Part shown: positions 43,077-53,219 of the stretch, piece after piece | Position numbering within the stretch: position 1 is the first letter of the stretch | Layout: the number at the start of each line of letters is the position of its first letter | Assembly: GCA_018806985.1 (NCBI GenBank) | Contig: JADANN010000375.1 | Location: forward strand, 992,001-1,056,000 | Direction of reading: 5' to 3' | Length of the DNA: 64,000 nucleotides | From: Angiostrongylus vasorum | Lineage: Eukaryota > Nematoda > Chromadorea > Rhabditida > Metastrongylidae | The notes under the pieces: generated by a model | Seen by the model: only the letters and a program-made list of their open reading frames with translations | What the model was told of the DNA's origin: nothing | The model's database searches: none | Position numbers and translations under genes: made by a program

Positions 43077-43487
43077 CAATAATTTCGACTAACCACTTGA
43101 ATGGTGCGAGGATAACCCATCCACATGTAGACCTGATGCTCTTCAATCCAAATCGCTTCTAGTGGCACTCCGATGCGAAAGCAAACGGATAAGAAACTAA
43201 TGAACACAATTGCCACGAAGTAAAGTATGCAGTTGCTGTCGGTCCATACCTGAATTCCTTTTCTATTCATAATCATAGCTTTCGTATATTGCACTCATAT
43301 TTTTCAGTGCTACGGAATATTTGGGAAAATTTTTTTGTAATTGGTAACTATTCTATATGCGTTGACAGGCTGAAACCAACCGGCCACGCCATTTACAACG
43401 TCATTGTAGCCTGGAGGTAATCCTTCAGTTAGGGGCACGGTGTCTATCTCACCAGGACAACAGCCCGTATTAAAAGTAATTTTGACA
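43077..43487 (-). CDS. Candidate host gene, two exons (unidentified membrane protein)
   Basis: On the minus strand, after TTTATCTTAG (near 43488), an open exon reads GFLDGSVKITFNTGCCPGEI, then DTVPLTEGLPPGYNDVVNGV and AGWFQPVNAYRIVTNYKKIF, ending at ATTCC/GTAGCAC. A candidate intron of about 75 bases ends GACCGACAG. The next exon keeps phase and reads NCILYFVAIVFISFLSVCFR, a probable membrane helix, then IEEHQVYMWMGYPRTIQV, and ends at GTTAGTC (near 43077). A diverged copy of the second exon at 14140-14370 keeps several blocks. I do not recognise the family. A family B SINE lies just upstream (43550-43858), so the gene may be partial or disrupted. Confidence 0.4.
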
Positions 43488-43549
43488 CTTCCATCCAGGA
43501 ACCCAGCTAAGATAAAACTTATGTCATGGTGCAGGTCGAAGCATGGAGA

Positions 43550-43858
43550 AAAGGATAAAGCTCTCTCGGCGTTGGTCAATCCGTGAGGGATGCCCATGCA
43601 TTCGATTTCACTAAGCATCGTTTGGAGGTGATTGAATGAATATATGACCTTTACAATGATTCGCAATATCTTAACGGTGTATTGTGCCAGTGCTGCTATC
43701 GTCCCAGACAAGTCTGGTACCAATTTGCCGACCGCGGAGGGATGGAGGGCTTCGTGGGCCATGGCGCTGGGGTCGATTCCGCGTGTGTGTTGCGTGTGTT
43801 GCAGGACGCCTTCGACCACTGCGCCACAAGCGCCCATTGCGCCACACACGCCCCCTTG
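43550..43858 (-). mobile_element. SINE family B, copy 6
   Basis: Minus-strand copy with a duplicated head: GTGTGTGGCGCAATGGGCGC and GTGGCGCAGTGGTCGAAGGC occur in succession, so the 5' end is a partial tandem or a second head fragment. Central domain CATCCCTCCGCGGTCGGCAA, ATTGGTACCAGACTTGTCTG, tail at 43562-43600. Confidence 0.75.
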
Positions 43859-43879
43859 GTCTTAGCATATGGTACAAAA

Positions 43880-44395
43880 ATCTTCTTCGTGTCCTCAGAG
43901 AGAGAGCCTAACCCACAGAAGAGCTTCGGCGCGCGATAGGGACAATGTAACTTACTTGTGCTCATTCAAGTTACTCGATAATTAACCTTATCACAGAAAA
44001 TCTAGAAATGTGGTTGATTTTTTAGACACTACAACAATTTAAAAGTAAATTGCAATGCGGAGTTTTGTCCTCGTTTTTCCTTGTTTTGGACTATTTCATC
44101 AGTGCTCAACATTTAAACACCTACGTTTCGAAGCGTGAAACTATCAAATTATTGTTCGAAATTTCGGGGGAATCTGCAAGCAAGTACGATCATAAAGATA
44201 TCCTTTACAAACCATGATTGTTCTTGCACCCAATAAAAGAGTTACAGGATTCGTTAGGTTAGCTTTTTCTACGAGAACACTCGACATCTGCGAAATATAA
44301 TTGCCTTGCTGGAGGACCAATGGACATTCCTACCATTAAGAAAACCATAGTCCCGGTGAACGATTATAGTGGCTCATTTAGTTAGGAAATTGAAC
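43880..44395. other. Unassigned sequence
   Basis: Nothing recognised. A faint PLE RT-like trace may occur near 44310-44400 (GACATTCCTACCATTAAG), which I cannot support. Confidence 0.35.
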
Positions 44396-44399
44396 TAGT

Positions 44400-45640
44400 G
44401 CCCAGAAATTTGGATACTCGGATAGCTTACCGAGTAGTGTTAGCGGCAGCACATTTCCCACACTTATGACGTTTCAGCTATTTCGTCCTCCTCAGAGCCT
44501 GCACGTATTTTATACAAGATTGCCTTAATAATTCTGTGGAAGAAGCAAAGTTTCGATGAAGATCTAACATATAAATAAATGGGGCTGCCTGTGTGCTGTT
44601 CACGTGGGACGACGGGCGAGATCCACCAGAGGTCTAAAAAATCGTTTTGAAATAAGGCACCATATCACGTGTGGTAGTGAGGCATTCGTCTTTCTGTTCA
44701 TCTCTGGATTTTTCGAAATTTACGCAAAATACCTCAAGAGTCTTGCCCGCTGATGTTTTTGATTCCTGCGCTAGGATCCAGGCATTCACTTCAAAAAAGG
44801 TCAATGATCGCCACATAATTCTCAAGACCACTTTTTTCTTAAGCACCTCTTAATGGCGTAACTTATTTCGTTTGATATGAAGGGTAGCTTAAATGGGGTC
44901 TTACTTATGTTCGAAAACATTATTTTTGAGGGAACAGCCCTATGCTTTTGTCTGGCCCAAGCGGCTTCTGCTATATAACCATTAGAAATGGCTATTTTTT
45001 CCTGCTAAATTTAGCGATTTCTTCCTTTCCTCTTCTGCTGTGCACACATTTTTTAGCCGTTCGGTACATGTTTTTGATGAGTGCTTCCTTCATTTGTGAA
45101 GAGTGAATGGAGAGCTGATGAACTAGTATATTTCTACTTCTTGGCTTGCGATACTGTTTTATTATAGAGCCAATTTCTAAAAGCTGCATTTGGATGTTTA
45201 AAAAATGGAAGCCAGTCCTCGGTTGGTTTTTCCCCTGTGAATGTTATATACTCTGGCTGTCCATTTAACAATTCAAAGTACTCATCCATCTGTTCATGTG
45301 TGAAATAGATGATGAAGTGTTTCAACAGTAGAGTAAGGGTCGGCAGCTTGAGCTTCAACCGTAGACATGAAAGCCATGGCAAAGCTTGGCGCTAATCGCT
45401 GTCCCTATGGCCAAACCTCTAATTTGCGCAAAGTATTTTTCCAGATCACCTAGAATAATTAGGTGATGCGAGGTTGACATAGTTTTTCGCCTTGTCAACC
45501 CATTTCTAAACAAATCCTGCGCAGGATCACGTGCAGTCTGCATGAACTTCATGACCAGCTTCGTTATAGGGATAGGCTAAAAAGGTTAGCAACAATCCTT
45601 AGAAAAGGATCATAGAAATCGATACCGAAAAATTATATTG
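44400..45640 (-). pseudogene. PLE minus copy (RT thumb, endonuclease end, terminus)
   Basis: From high to low: an RT block with FAQIRGLAIGTAISAKLCHG (about 45440-45380; PLE motif RGLAMG), then MDEYFELLNGQPEYITFTGE (about 45290), EDWLPF(L)NIQM-like text, YRKPRSRNILVHQLSIHSSQ (about 45150) and IKNMYRTAKKCVHSRRGKEE. Then the endonuclease C-terminal block WILAQESKTSAGKTLEVFCV (about 44785). The terminus core at 44468-44495 (CTGAGGA, GGACGAAATAGCT, GAAAC, GTC) is intact in its core but has a poor stem II. It faces the plus-strand PLE starting near 45646. Confidence 0.82.
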
Positions 45641-45645
45641 AGAGT

Positions 45646-47205
45646 GTGTTACCATGGCGAAAGGCAGCGGGCTTAGAGCCTTCAGCTATTTCTCAGCTGA
45701 GGAACCAACGTCCAACTTGTCCTGTCCTGTACTTACTTATTAGGACGCACAAACATCCACTTATGATCTTGCCTCCTTTTGACATTTCGTCACTTAAGAT
45801 TCGACCAATCATTAGTTGTATAGGCGGCCCGACAGATAGAATAGCGTGGTTCCTTATCCCAACCCAATTGCTAATGATCGTACCATCCCATCTCCCCAAT
45901 ACAAAAAATATTCCTGGAACACCTTTGGCGCTCGCAACCATGTAATGGAGTCATTCGATGTTACTTCACTTTATACCAGCATGTCGAAATGACTCCGTGA
46001 TGCAAAGCCATTCTTGAGATGCTAGTAGAGCATGAAAAGAAAACGGGTTGTCGATTGAACAACTAATGACTTTTTTAAAACAGTGTCTTAGTTGTTCAAT
46101 ATTTAAAGCGGTCTGGAAAGTGTTTTGCACAAATTAGCGAGCTTGCCATGGAACAGTGATTAGAACCAAGCCTTCTTACCGTTTTTAAGTATAAAGTGGA
46201 ACCTCTAGTTCTCGATCGCCGACCTTTACTATACTGTCAATACATAGACGACTGTTTCATCGTTGGTTCCACACAAGAACAGATAGATGAGTTCTTTGAA
46301 CTGTAAACAGACAGTCAGAGTATATGAAAATTTGACACTGGGAAAACCAACCGAGAACTAACTTCCATTCTTAAACATTCTAATAAAACTCTCAGAAAGT
46401 AGCCATGGAACAAAAATGGCACCGTAAACCAAGTAGTAAAAATAACTAACGTAGTAGTTGAAATCCCACCAAGTACTCTTAGGCGCCAGCTAGTTCGTAA
46501 CCGCCTATATAACCGTCTATTTGCAATGCAAAATTGCTTAATTTGCCCTAATGGTAGAGACGGTGACTGCATAAGTTCGGGTACAGTTCATAAGATCTCT
46601 TGTAAAGTGTGCAAGGACGAATACGTTGGCGAGGCGGGTAGACCACTCTGCGTTCGTATAAAAAGAACACCTAGTCGGTAAACGTAAACCAAACACCCCA
46701 CTAGGCATGCATAGGACGCAGAGACATAACGGAGAAGAATTTGAAGTACGGGTTACGATCCTCGCACGGGAATCGCGAACACAAGCGCGCAAAACTCTCG
46801 AGGCGTTATGGATTATTTCCAGAAATCCGAAAATGAACCGCAGGGAAGAATGCCTCATTATCACGCGTGATATTGGGCAATATATAAGCCTATTATTCTG
46901 ATGAGAGGGGGCACATTACGCTTCCATGTGAATTCTGTGCGGTTGGTCTCCACGCGACATACTCAGTGGAAGAATCATAGAGAGCGGTGAGTGTGCAAAA
47001 AGCTGTTTCGTGTTCAATGTGATTGAAATCTAGGTTTAGCCTTTTTCTCTGTTTGGTTATGGAGGTGTTTGGGCGAATAGATTGCTGTCAACTTGACCTT
47101 TCCAGGCTCTGAGGAAGGCGAAATCCGCCGAAACGTCAACTTGTTCGTGAATAAAGAATAAAAATAACACCTCGAGTTTGCTCAACAAGAATACGAAGAA
47201 TTAAA
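45646..47205 (+). pseudogene. PLE plus copy (RT N-terminal half to 3' terminus)
   Basis: Penelope-like element copying by a telomerase-related RT. It reads LYLLIRTHKHP (about 45731), SLKIRPIISCIGGPTDRIAW (about 45792), then SFDVTSLYTS (about 45952, palm motif A). A decayed middle has a trace of the catalytic YxDD-type block near 46230 (two-Asp text YTVNT then TTVSS, damaged). Then the Cys linker (CLICPNGRDGDC-like, about 46540), YVGEAGRPLC (about 46625), and EEFEVRVTILARESRTQARK (about 46735), ending near RREECLIITRDIGQYISLL. The terminal repeat follows with an intact core at 47109-47137. Stops and frameshifts disable it. Confidence 0.85.
47109..47137 (+). ncRNA. Minimal hammerhead-ribozyme-like motif
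   Basis: CTGAGGA, stem II GGCG/CGCC, GAAAC, GTC; the first base pair after the site is changed (AAC for AGC), weakening stem I relative to the copy at 37.3 kb. Otherwise identical to it. Confidence 0.55.
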
Positions 47206-47209
47206 AAAA

Positions 47210-48560
47210 ACTAGTTCACCACCTCTGTTCTCATCCTTCACCGATGAAAAAAAGCACTCATCAAAATATGTACCGAACGGTTAAAAAATGTGCCCACAGG
47301 AGAAGAGGAAGGAGGGAATCGCAAAATTTGGAACGAAGAAGAGCCATTTGCAAAGGGTACGAAGCAGAAGCCATTCGGGTCAGACAAAAGCGTGGAAGTG
47401 TTCTCCAAAATAATGTTTCGAACCTAAGTAAGATTCCATTTAAGCTGCGCTTCATATCAAGTGAAATAAATTACCCCATTTCTTGGATACTTGGATGGCC
47501 CGTCTTCACTGGTTCTGCGGGCTCCAGCACAATTTCCTTTCTCCGGAGACTTGCTTGTTAAGTTCTTGTGGTTTCCTGGAGTTCTGAAGACAGCCACCAC
47601 ATACAGTCGCCGACCTTTGTAGATCAGTACGAGATTTGCTACTATGCGACTAGTCTGATGCCAAGACGGTGCTGGATCCTGGTATTGGTTCACTCTTAGT
47701 TGGGGTTCCTAATGCAAACGCCAGATTCATTTTCAGCTTGGAAAGACCCTGCTGGGGGATGAATCTCTCCACTGTATATCACAACACGACGCCCAGGAAC
47801 ACCTCCCAGCCACGATGAAGCGGTAAACCGTTGGGAGGAGTTATGTCACTAACAAGGGCTTAAGAAAAAGTGGGCTTAAAAATTATGTAGCGATTATTGA
47901 CCTTCCACTAATACACAGCGCCGTCAGTTAGTTCGCAACCGCCTCTTTTATCGTTTGTGCAGCTCGAAAAGTTGTGTGATCTGTCCTAACGGAAGAGATG
48001 GGGATTGCATGAGTTCAAGGCACGAGATACTTGATCTCGTTGAAAGACTTGCAGTGAGGAATACATTAGGGAAACGGGAGTCCGCCTTGTGCCCACATAG
48101 GGAGAACATCTAGATGGAAAAGCCAAAATTCGTCAAAGCACTGCTCTAGGCACACATATGGAACAAAAGCACAATGACTATGATTTTAACGTGACTATCC
48201 AGATCCCTAGCGCAGGGAATCAAAAACATCAACGTGCAAGACTCATGAGGCATTTTGGATAAATTTCAAAAAATCCAAAGATGAACAGGAAAGACGAATG
48301 CCTCACTCTCACACGTGACCTGGCGCCTTATTTGAAAATGACTTTTTGACCACTGGTGGGTCTCGCTCGTCGTCCCACGTGAACAACACACAGGCAGTCC
48401 CACTCATAACAGAACGATGAATAGTTTTTTGATCAATATGGCGTTTATTCATATGTTCGGTCTTCATTAATACTTCGGTTTTTCTTTCTATCGAATTACT
48501 GAACTTTTCTTGTATAAAATATGTCCGGGCTTTGAGGAGGGCAGAATCACCGAGACCTCA
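47210..48560 (+). pseudogene. PLE plus copy interrupted by a family D SINE
   Basis: The RT thumb region begins KKSTHQNMYRTVKKCAHRRR (about 47247), then GYEAEAIRVRQKRGSVLQNN and FKLRFISSEI (to about 47470). A family D SINE intervenes (47482-47838). The frame then resumes as LRKSGLKNYVAIIDLPLI (about 47865), NRLFYRLCSSKSCVICPNGR (about 47935; Cys linker), a broken GIY-YIG region, and a decayed terminus core at 48531-48559 (TTTGAGGAGG, CGAGACCTC). It follows the previous PLE terminus directly, in tandem. Confidence 0.75.
47482..47838 (-). mobile_element. SINE family D, copy 4
   Basis: Minus orientation: the tail side CTTGGATACTTGGATGGCCC lies at 47482 and the tRNA-like head side (CACTGTATATCACAACACGA, ATGAAGCGGTAAACCGTTGG) at 47775-47838. 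It sits inside a PLE coding region, so it inserted after that PLE copy. No clear target duplication. Confidence 0.8.
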
Positions 48561-48580
48561 GCCATCAACCAACGAAACCT

Positions 48581-48622
<42 letters not shown>

Positions 48623-48656
48623 GCAACAACAACAAAAGCGACAACAACAACGACAA
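48581..48656 (+). repeat. (CAA)n microsatellite at a PLE end
   Basis: About 75 bases of ACAACAACA with a few CAG/AAAG interruptions. It immediately follows a PLE terminus core, as does the shorter CAA run at 29998-30015. Poly-Gln, poly-Asn and poly-Cys frames here are artefacts of the repeat. Confidence 0.95.
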
Positions 48657-48829
48657 CTATACCAACCTAGTACCATCCCAACAAGATCAGTTCATACTTT
48701 TTGAGTTATTTTCCACACTTTTGTTTGCTTCACAACAATTATCCGTAGTATATTTTTTTAATTCTTGTTTCTATATGACCCGTCTTCACGTCTACTATGA
48801 GGTTGTCAGCACTTCTACATTCTCTTCGT

Positions 48830-49125
48830 TTCCTCGCATCCATTATCCACGAAGATCTTCCAACTTTTTCGCCTGGCTTCGCCTACTGCTTGACTGTTTC
48901 CATTTTATCTTGAATGTCGTAGAATGCTGGTCGAGTCGATTTTCCCTGGAGTCCTGAGATAGCCGGACTAGAGCATTTCCATTTGGATTACAGAGAGTGA
49001 TTTTTCCCCAGACAAGTCCGGTACCAATGTCCCGACCGCGAAAGGGATGAGAAGCTTGGTTGGCCTGCAGCGGAATGAACTGGCATCATGCTTGTACTGT
49101 CCGACACCACTAACCCTGTGCTATC
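48830..49125 (-). mobile_element. SINE family C, copy 4
   Basis: Minus-strand copy with a readable head: ATAGCACAGGGTTAGTGGTG (box A-like, near 49120) and TGCCAGTTCATTCCGCTGC (box B-like). Then the central domain CATCCCTTTCGCGGTCGGGA, CATTGGTACCGGACTTGTCT, the C-specific AAAATCACTCTCTGTAATCC, and CGACCAGCATTCTACGACAT. Confidence 0.7.
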
Positions 49126-49198
49126 AGCATCGCATAGTATATACATAGATTATTAATAACTATCGTTAGTTAGCTGACACAAAATTGGTATAGATCTT

Positions 49199-49610
49199 CT
49201 TATTGTTGTCTTCTTTCAGCTGAACGTACCGTATGTAACAGTAGTACGAAAAATTCGCTGAACTCCATAGCATTAATGAACTCCATAGAAGACCCAGTAT
49301 ATGAACAGACGCCAATTTCCAGAAACTGGCCACGGTGCTGTTGGACCACCTGGGTGTTGTCACGAGGGATGATCCGTAGCGTTCCTTTTGTTCGAATACG
49401 TTGATCGGCGCGTGTATCAAATCGTGGTCTGTGAAGTGTTTGCAGCTGCGAATAGATCTGACCGCTTTTACCGTATGAATGCTCCCGGCTATCTTGGAGA
49501 TGCCGCCCAGAAAAAAGATTGTACCCCTTTGGGTTCACACTACGGTTTTTTGGCCCATCTGTAAAATTTTCTCCACCGTTTCGTCGTCTGTTGTTTTTAG
49601 GCCAACAGTC
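49199..49610 (-). CDS. Candidate host exon (unidentified)
   Basis: On the minus strand, after a strong pyrimidine tract ending TTCTTCGACAG, one frame stays open for about 135 codons to TAA at 49199. It is hydrophilic and basic, with NGGENFTDGPKNRSVNPKGY, SQLQTLHRPRFDTRADQRIR and TKGTLRIIPRDNTQVVQQHR, composition unlike the decayed repeats around it. A donor may lie before the stop (GAAATTGGC/GTCTGT, near 49304). Another frame is also open but has an in-frame TGA. An open stretch at 49717-49923 on the same strand could be an earlier exon. I do not recognise the protein. Confidence 0.35.
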
Positions 49611-49624
49611 TGTCGAAGAAAAAA

Positions 49625-50185
49625 GAGAAATTAAAACGTAAAACTGTAGTTCTTAGTATTCAACGAACCATCGATGAAATCCTCCAATCATTTGCAAAGG
49701 TTTCGTTTAAAACGTCTCACTTAATCGTTTTGTCGACCCTACATATAACAAAAAAATTCTTCCATTCTTGACGAGACAGAAACTGTACCAGATTTGTCTT
49801 CAAATCGTGCAAGAATTTAGGAGCTCCGAGTGACAACGGCTTCCAGCTACCTAAAGTAACGATTCGGGACCGCTCTAATTGTGCTATTTCAGCGCTCCAA
49901 AACGGATTCAGCTCTACCAGCATTTACCGACATTCGTGAAGAGGAATAGTTCCCATGCTGCTGTTGAACGCCAAATGCAAATCCGGAGAGGTTTGTAAAT
50001 GATAGATGTGAAACAGTGAGCAAAATAAAAAGCATGCTGGCACCCACGTAACTTCTGGTTGTTTAAAATAGAATTAAAGATAAGCTCAATCCATACCGCC
50101 GTGTTATACCAACACTGTATCGGATTTGATTTCAACGTTGTACTATTTCCTTGTCCAGAATGACTTACTATACTGATGGTCTGAA
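49625..50185. other. Unassigned sequence
   Basis: Possible upstream part of the gene candidate at 49199-49610. The minus-strand frame 49717-49923 (LKTNLVQFLSRQEWKNFFVI) has no known motif. Confidence 0.3.
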
Positions 50186-50189
50186 AAGT

Positions 50190-53168
50190 AGAAGAATTCT
50201 TGGGAAACTAACCGCACTGAACCCCGTAGGCTGCACAATAGCGCAGAAGCGGTTCACAGTCATGAGCATTTTACTAAGTAGATGACCATGAAGTGCAAAT
50301 CCTTTCAAAAAACACATTCAAAGAGAGATACGAAATCGAATCACTGCCAATGTTCCGCAAAAGTTGGAAGCCGTTCGACCATGCTAGCAGACCAAAACAA
50401 CCTGAAGCAAAATTATAAGCAGACGCTCATATATTTTTTGTCTGGAATGTTTACTCAGAGAGGACATATCCCTGAGCGAAAGCGCCCTTATGCATCCATG
50501 AGGCGCATGTTCATCTATGCGATGAGTAAGCTGTTTCCACGTGTTCTCGTTTATGCGGTTTATATCCTGAGAGTCTATTTCGACTCTTGATCATTGGGTG
50601 TCGGTATAATTTAGAACCTATTTAAAACGTCTTGTTACAATAGATAGTGCACCTATGGAATTCCCACACAGAGAGATCTTTTTGCCAGATAGAGGTGGAC
50701 CCAAAAGTGGACCCCCCTCTGGTTGCAGCGCGGATTTGGCACATATCTTCTGTGTTTACGAGGGTGCATTCATGCATGCGTGCGTGTGTTCTCGTTCATG
50801 CGGATTGCATTCTATCAAAAGCCTGCAATCAAATGACCAAAAAGTACACGGGAAGCGTACCAAATAAGGTAATCGTCTACTCGGGCGGAGAGTGGCAAGC
50901 TGTCCTTGATTGCACCCAGCTCTTACTTACATAGCTCAACAAGTTATAAGTTGATATCAAAGGCTGGACATAGTACAACAAGTAGGCCTAATTCTTCTGA
51001 CCTTGAAAGAGCCCCCCAAAACGGCAGCACTGGATAGGACGAGTGGAAGGAGGATACTGAAATCCAACGGCCATTCCAGGTTACTTAAAAGCACAAGACC
51101 AAAGCGACGATCTGCACCAACAATGCACGCACACTTCCATCGGACTCCATTTACGATAGAGGACTTGATCAGTCAGGCAAGAATTAGAAGGTACAACGCC
51201 ATTGCACTTGCCGAGAAGAGAAGATGTAATCTATTCAATGCTGAGTGACATCGAAGAAGAACTGTTCCCCGGAAAAGGCGGCAGTAGAGGAGTCGGAGGC
51301 TTCGGCGTTCTCTTCGACACAAGTATGAGCGTGAACACCGAATAATTTGAATAACTAGCAACCCAATTCAGACGCTTGCCGTTAACCGTTGAAAATGTGT
51401 GTTTCAATATCGGCTCTGACAATCTTTGTCGCCTACGTACTGACATCCAGATAAGACCATATATTCTTTAAGGTCATCATTGCAGCCTTTAATGATAACA
51501 TTGGACACAACGTCTGAAAAACGTCACATTGAAGGCCGCGGATTAGAATGCAACGAGCGCAGTTAGTGGCTATCTAATTTTATCTTGATGACCAAGATCA
51601 TCCATGGTAACCCGCAGTTCCAAAGGGCCCATTCTCAACGCTGGACGTAGCAGTCTCCCAAAGGAGAGTTCCATAACAAAATGGACCAAATCATAGTAAA
51701 TCAAAGTTTTTTACTTATCCGATACAATTGTTTTCCCAAAACTCCACACAGAATCAGAGCATCGCCTTGTTAACGCAGGATTCCACTTCCCAACGAAGGG
51801 AGAAAACGCCGTTAAATCCAAGTTAAACGAAGTCTTAAAACCACTCTAAACTGGAGTTTATTCAGTTCACTAGTCGACTGTTGGGATGATGTCGTTCTTG
51901 ATAACATCGGAGAGTAATGCGATCTGTTAAGTCAGCATCTTCACGTTAATGCTGTTCGAAAGTCACCAAGGAACGGCTGTTTCCGAGAACAATCGGTTAA
52001 AGAAGAGTCTAAAGAGAGAAGAGCAGCAGTTATGGTCAAAGCTGCAGAGGTTCAGAAAAGCATTTGCAAAGCCCACTGAAGCTTCGACCTTCCCGAAAGG
52101 CAGTGGAGAAAACCATTCACGATTACTACTCGCATTTTTTAATAGCCACATCCTCCTGCACTCATGCGAAACAAAGGAGGGTTTATATTGTTGTCCCTTC
52201 GATTCTCCCTACCAAAATCTGACATGCTCTTTCGTAGATGAGCAAATGAACAACACGTGTTCTGGCCAGAAGATGGCTTGAAAACCTGAACAACCTTCTG
52301 ACAGTCCTCATCAACACACTATCTCGACTCTTCATACGTTATCTGTAGGGATTCAAGGTCCCGATTTCATGGAACACCAGAAAGATGATGTTATTGTTCA
52401 CAAAGGGCAGCCTCCACTATATCGGCTGTTATCGCCCAGTTTCTTTGTTACCTGCCTTCTACAAACTCTTCACTCGACTCAACTTAATCAACATTGACGA
52501 GACATTGGGTGAATGAGTCATGGGAGCGAGCAAGAGGTTCGAAAAAAGATTCAGTACAATGGACCACATCCACACTATAACAAGCCTCAATCAAGTGTCG
52601 CAAGACTGCAATGCATCTCTCTGGCTCACTTTCACAGATACAGAGATTTTTAACTCATTTGAGACAAAAGCAATCACGCAAGCTCTGGATGGTCAGTGCA
52701 TCCTTACCAGGTGTACCCGATTCCGTGCCCACCACGACTGTACCATTCTTCCGTCTTACTGTAGTTATCGAAAACCTGATCAATAAGTAAGCAGGCCGAA
52801 AGCCCACTTAATGTTACTGGACCCACTGTGGAAAGGGCGATGAGCGGACAGTCTCTTACGATGGAACTTAGAGAGAGATCTGAAGATCTGACCTACGTCA
52901 TCGAACAAAAGTTAAGACACTGTTCGTGAAATCGTCGAAGATAAGGTGCCTTGGGAGTACAATGCATCAAACAGCAGCAGATTAATAGAAGACAAGCGAC
53001 AGGATCCCTCGGCATGTTAAATATACACAGGAAAGACCACTTACTCAGTGGTCAGAGCTCTTCACGAAAGGTCTAGAAGAAAGATATGATGGTGAACGAG
53101 TTCTCAGCGAAAGGAAAACTTACTAGGATATTCCTGGCTCATACATGGAGAAATGAAAAAACTTACTT
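50190..53168 (+). pseudogene. RTE-clade LINE, copy f (internally deleted, palm missing)
   Basis: It has a long 5' region (50190-50960, including the UTR shared with copies b, e and g) and endonuclease remnants around 51100-51750: RRYNAIALAEKRR (about 51200), the GVGGF-like block and the DNIGHN-like remnant of [10 protein letters not shown]-terminal text follows at 52000-52300, YRPVSLLPAFYKLFTRLN-like at about 52430, GFEKRFSTMDHIHTI-like at about 52540 and SLWLTFTDTEIFNSFETKAI at about 52615. At about 52700-52715 the sequence jumps from GGTCAGTGCATC straight to ACCAGGTGTACCCGATTCCG, a C-terminal position, so about 500 bases carrying the FADD palm are absent. Copy g has the same junction. The 3' end near 53168 is GAAATGAAAAAACTTACTTG. 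Confidence 0.82.
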
Positions 53169-53219
53169 GCACCAGCACGAATCTCTCGGCGATCAGTGCG
53201 ACGGAGGTAATGCAGTAAT

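Noticed and set aside
43550..43849. 5' part of a 179-codon minus-strand reading frame
   Set aside because: This part is family B SINE sequence read through. Only the portion below about 43488 looks like an exon, and it follows its own splice acceptor.
48488..48704. Poly-Gln, poly-Asn and poly-Cys reading frames
   Set aside because: Direct products of the (CAA)n microsatellite; no flanking coding signal.
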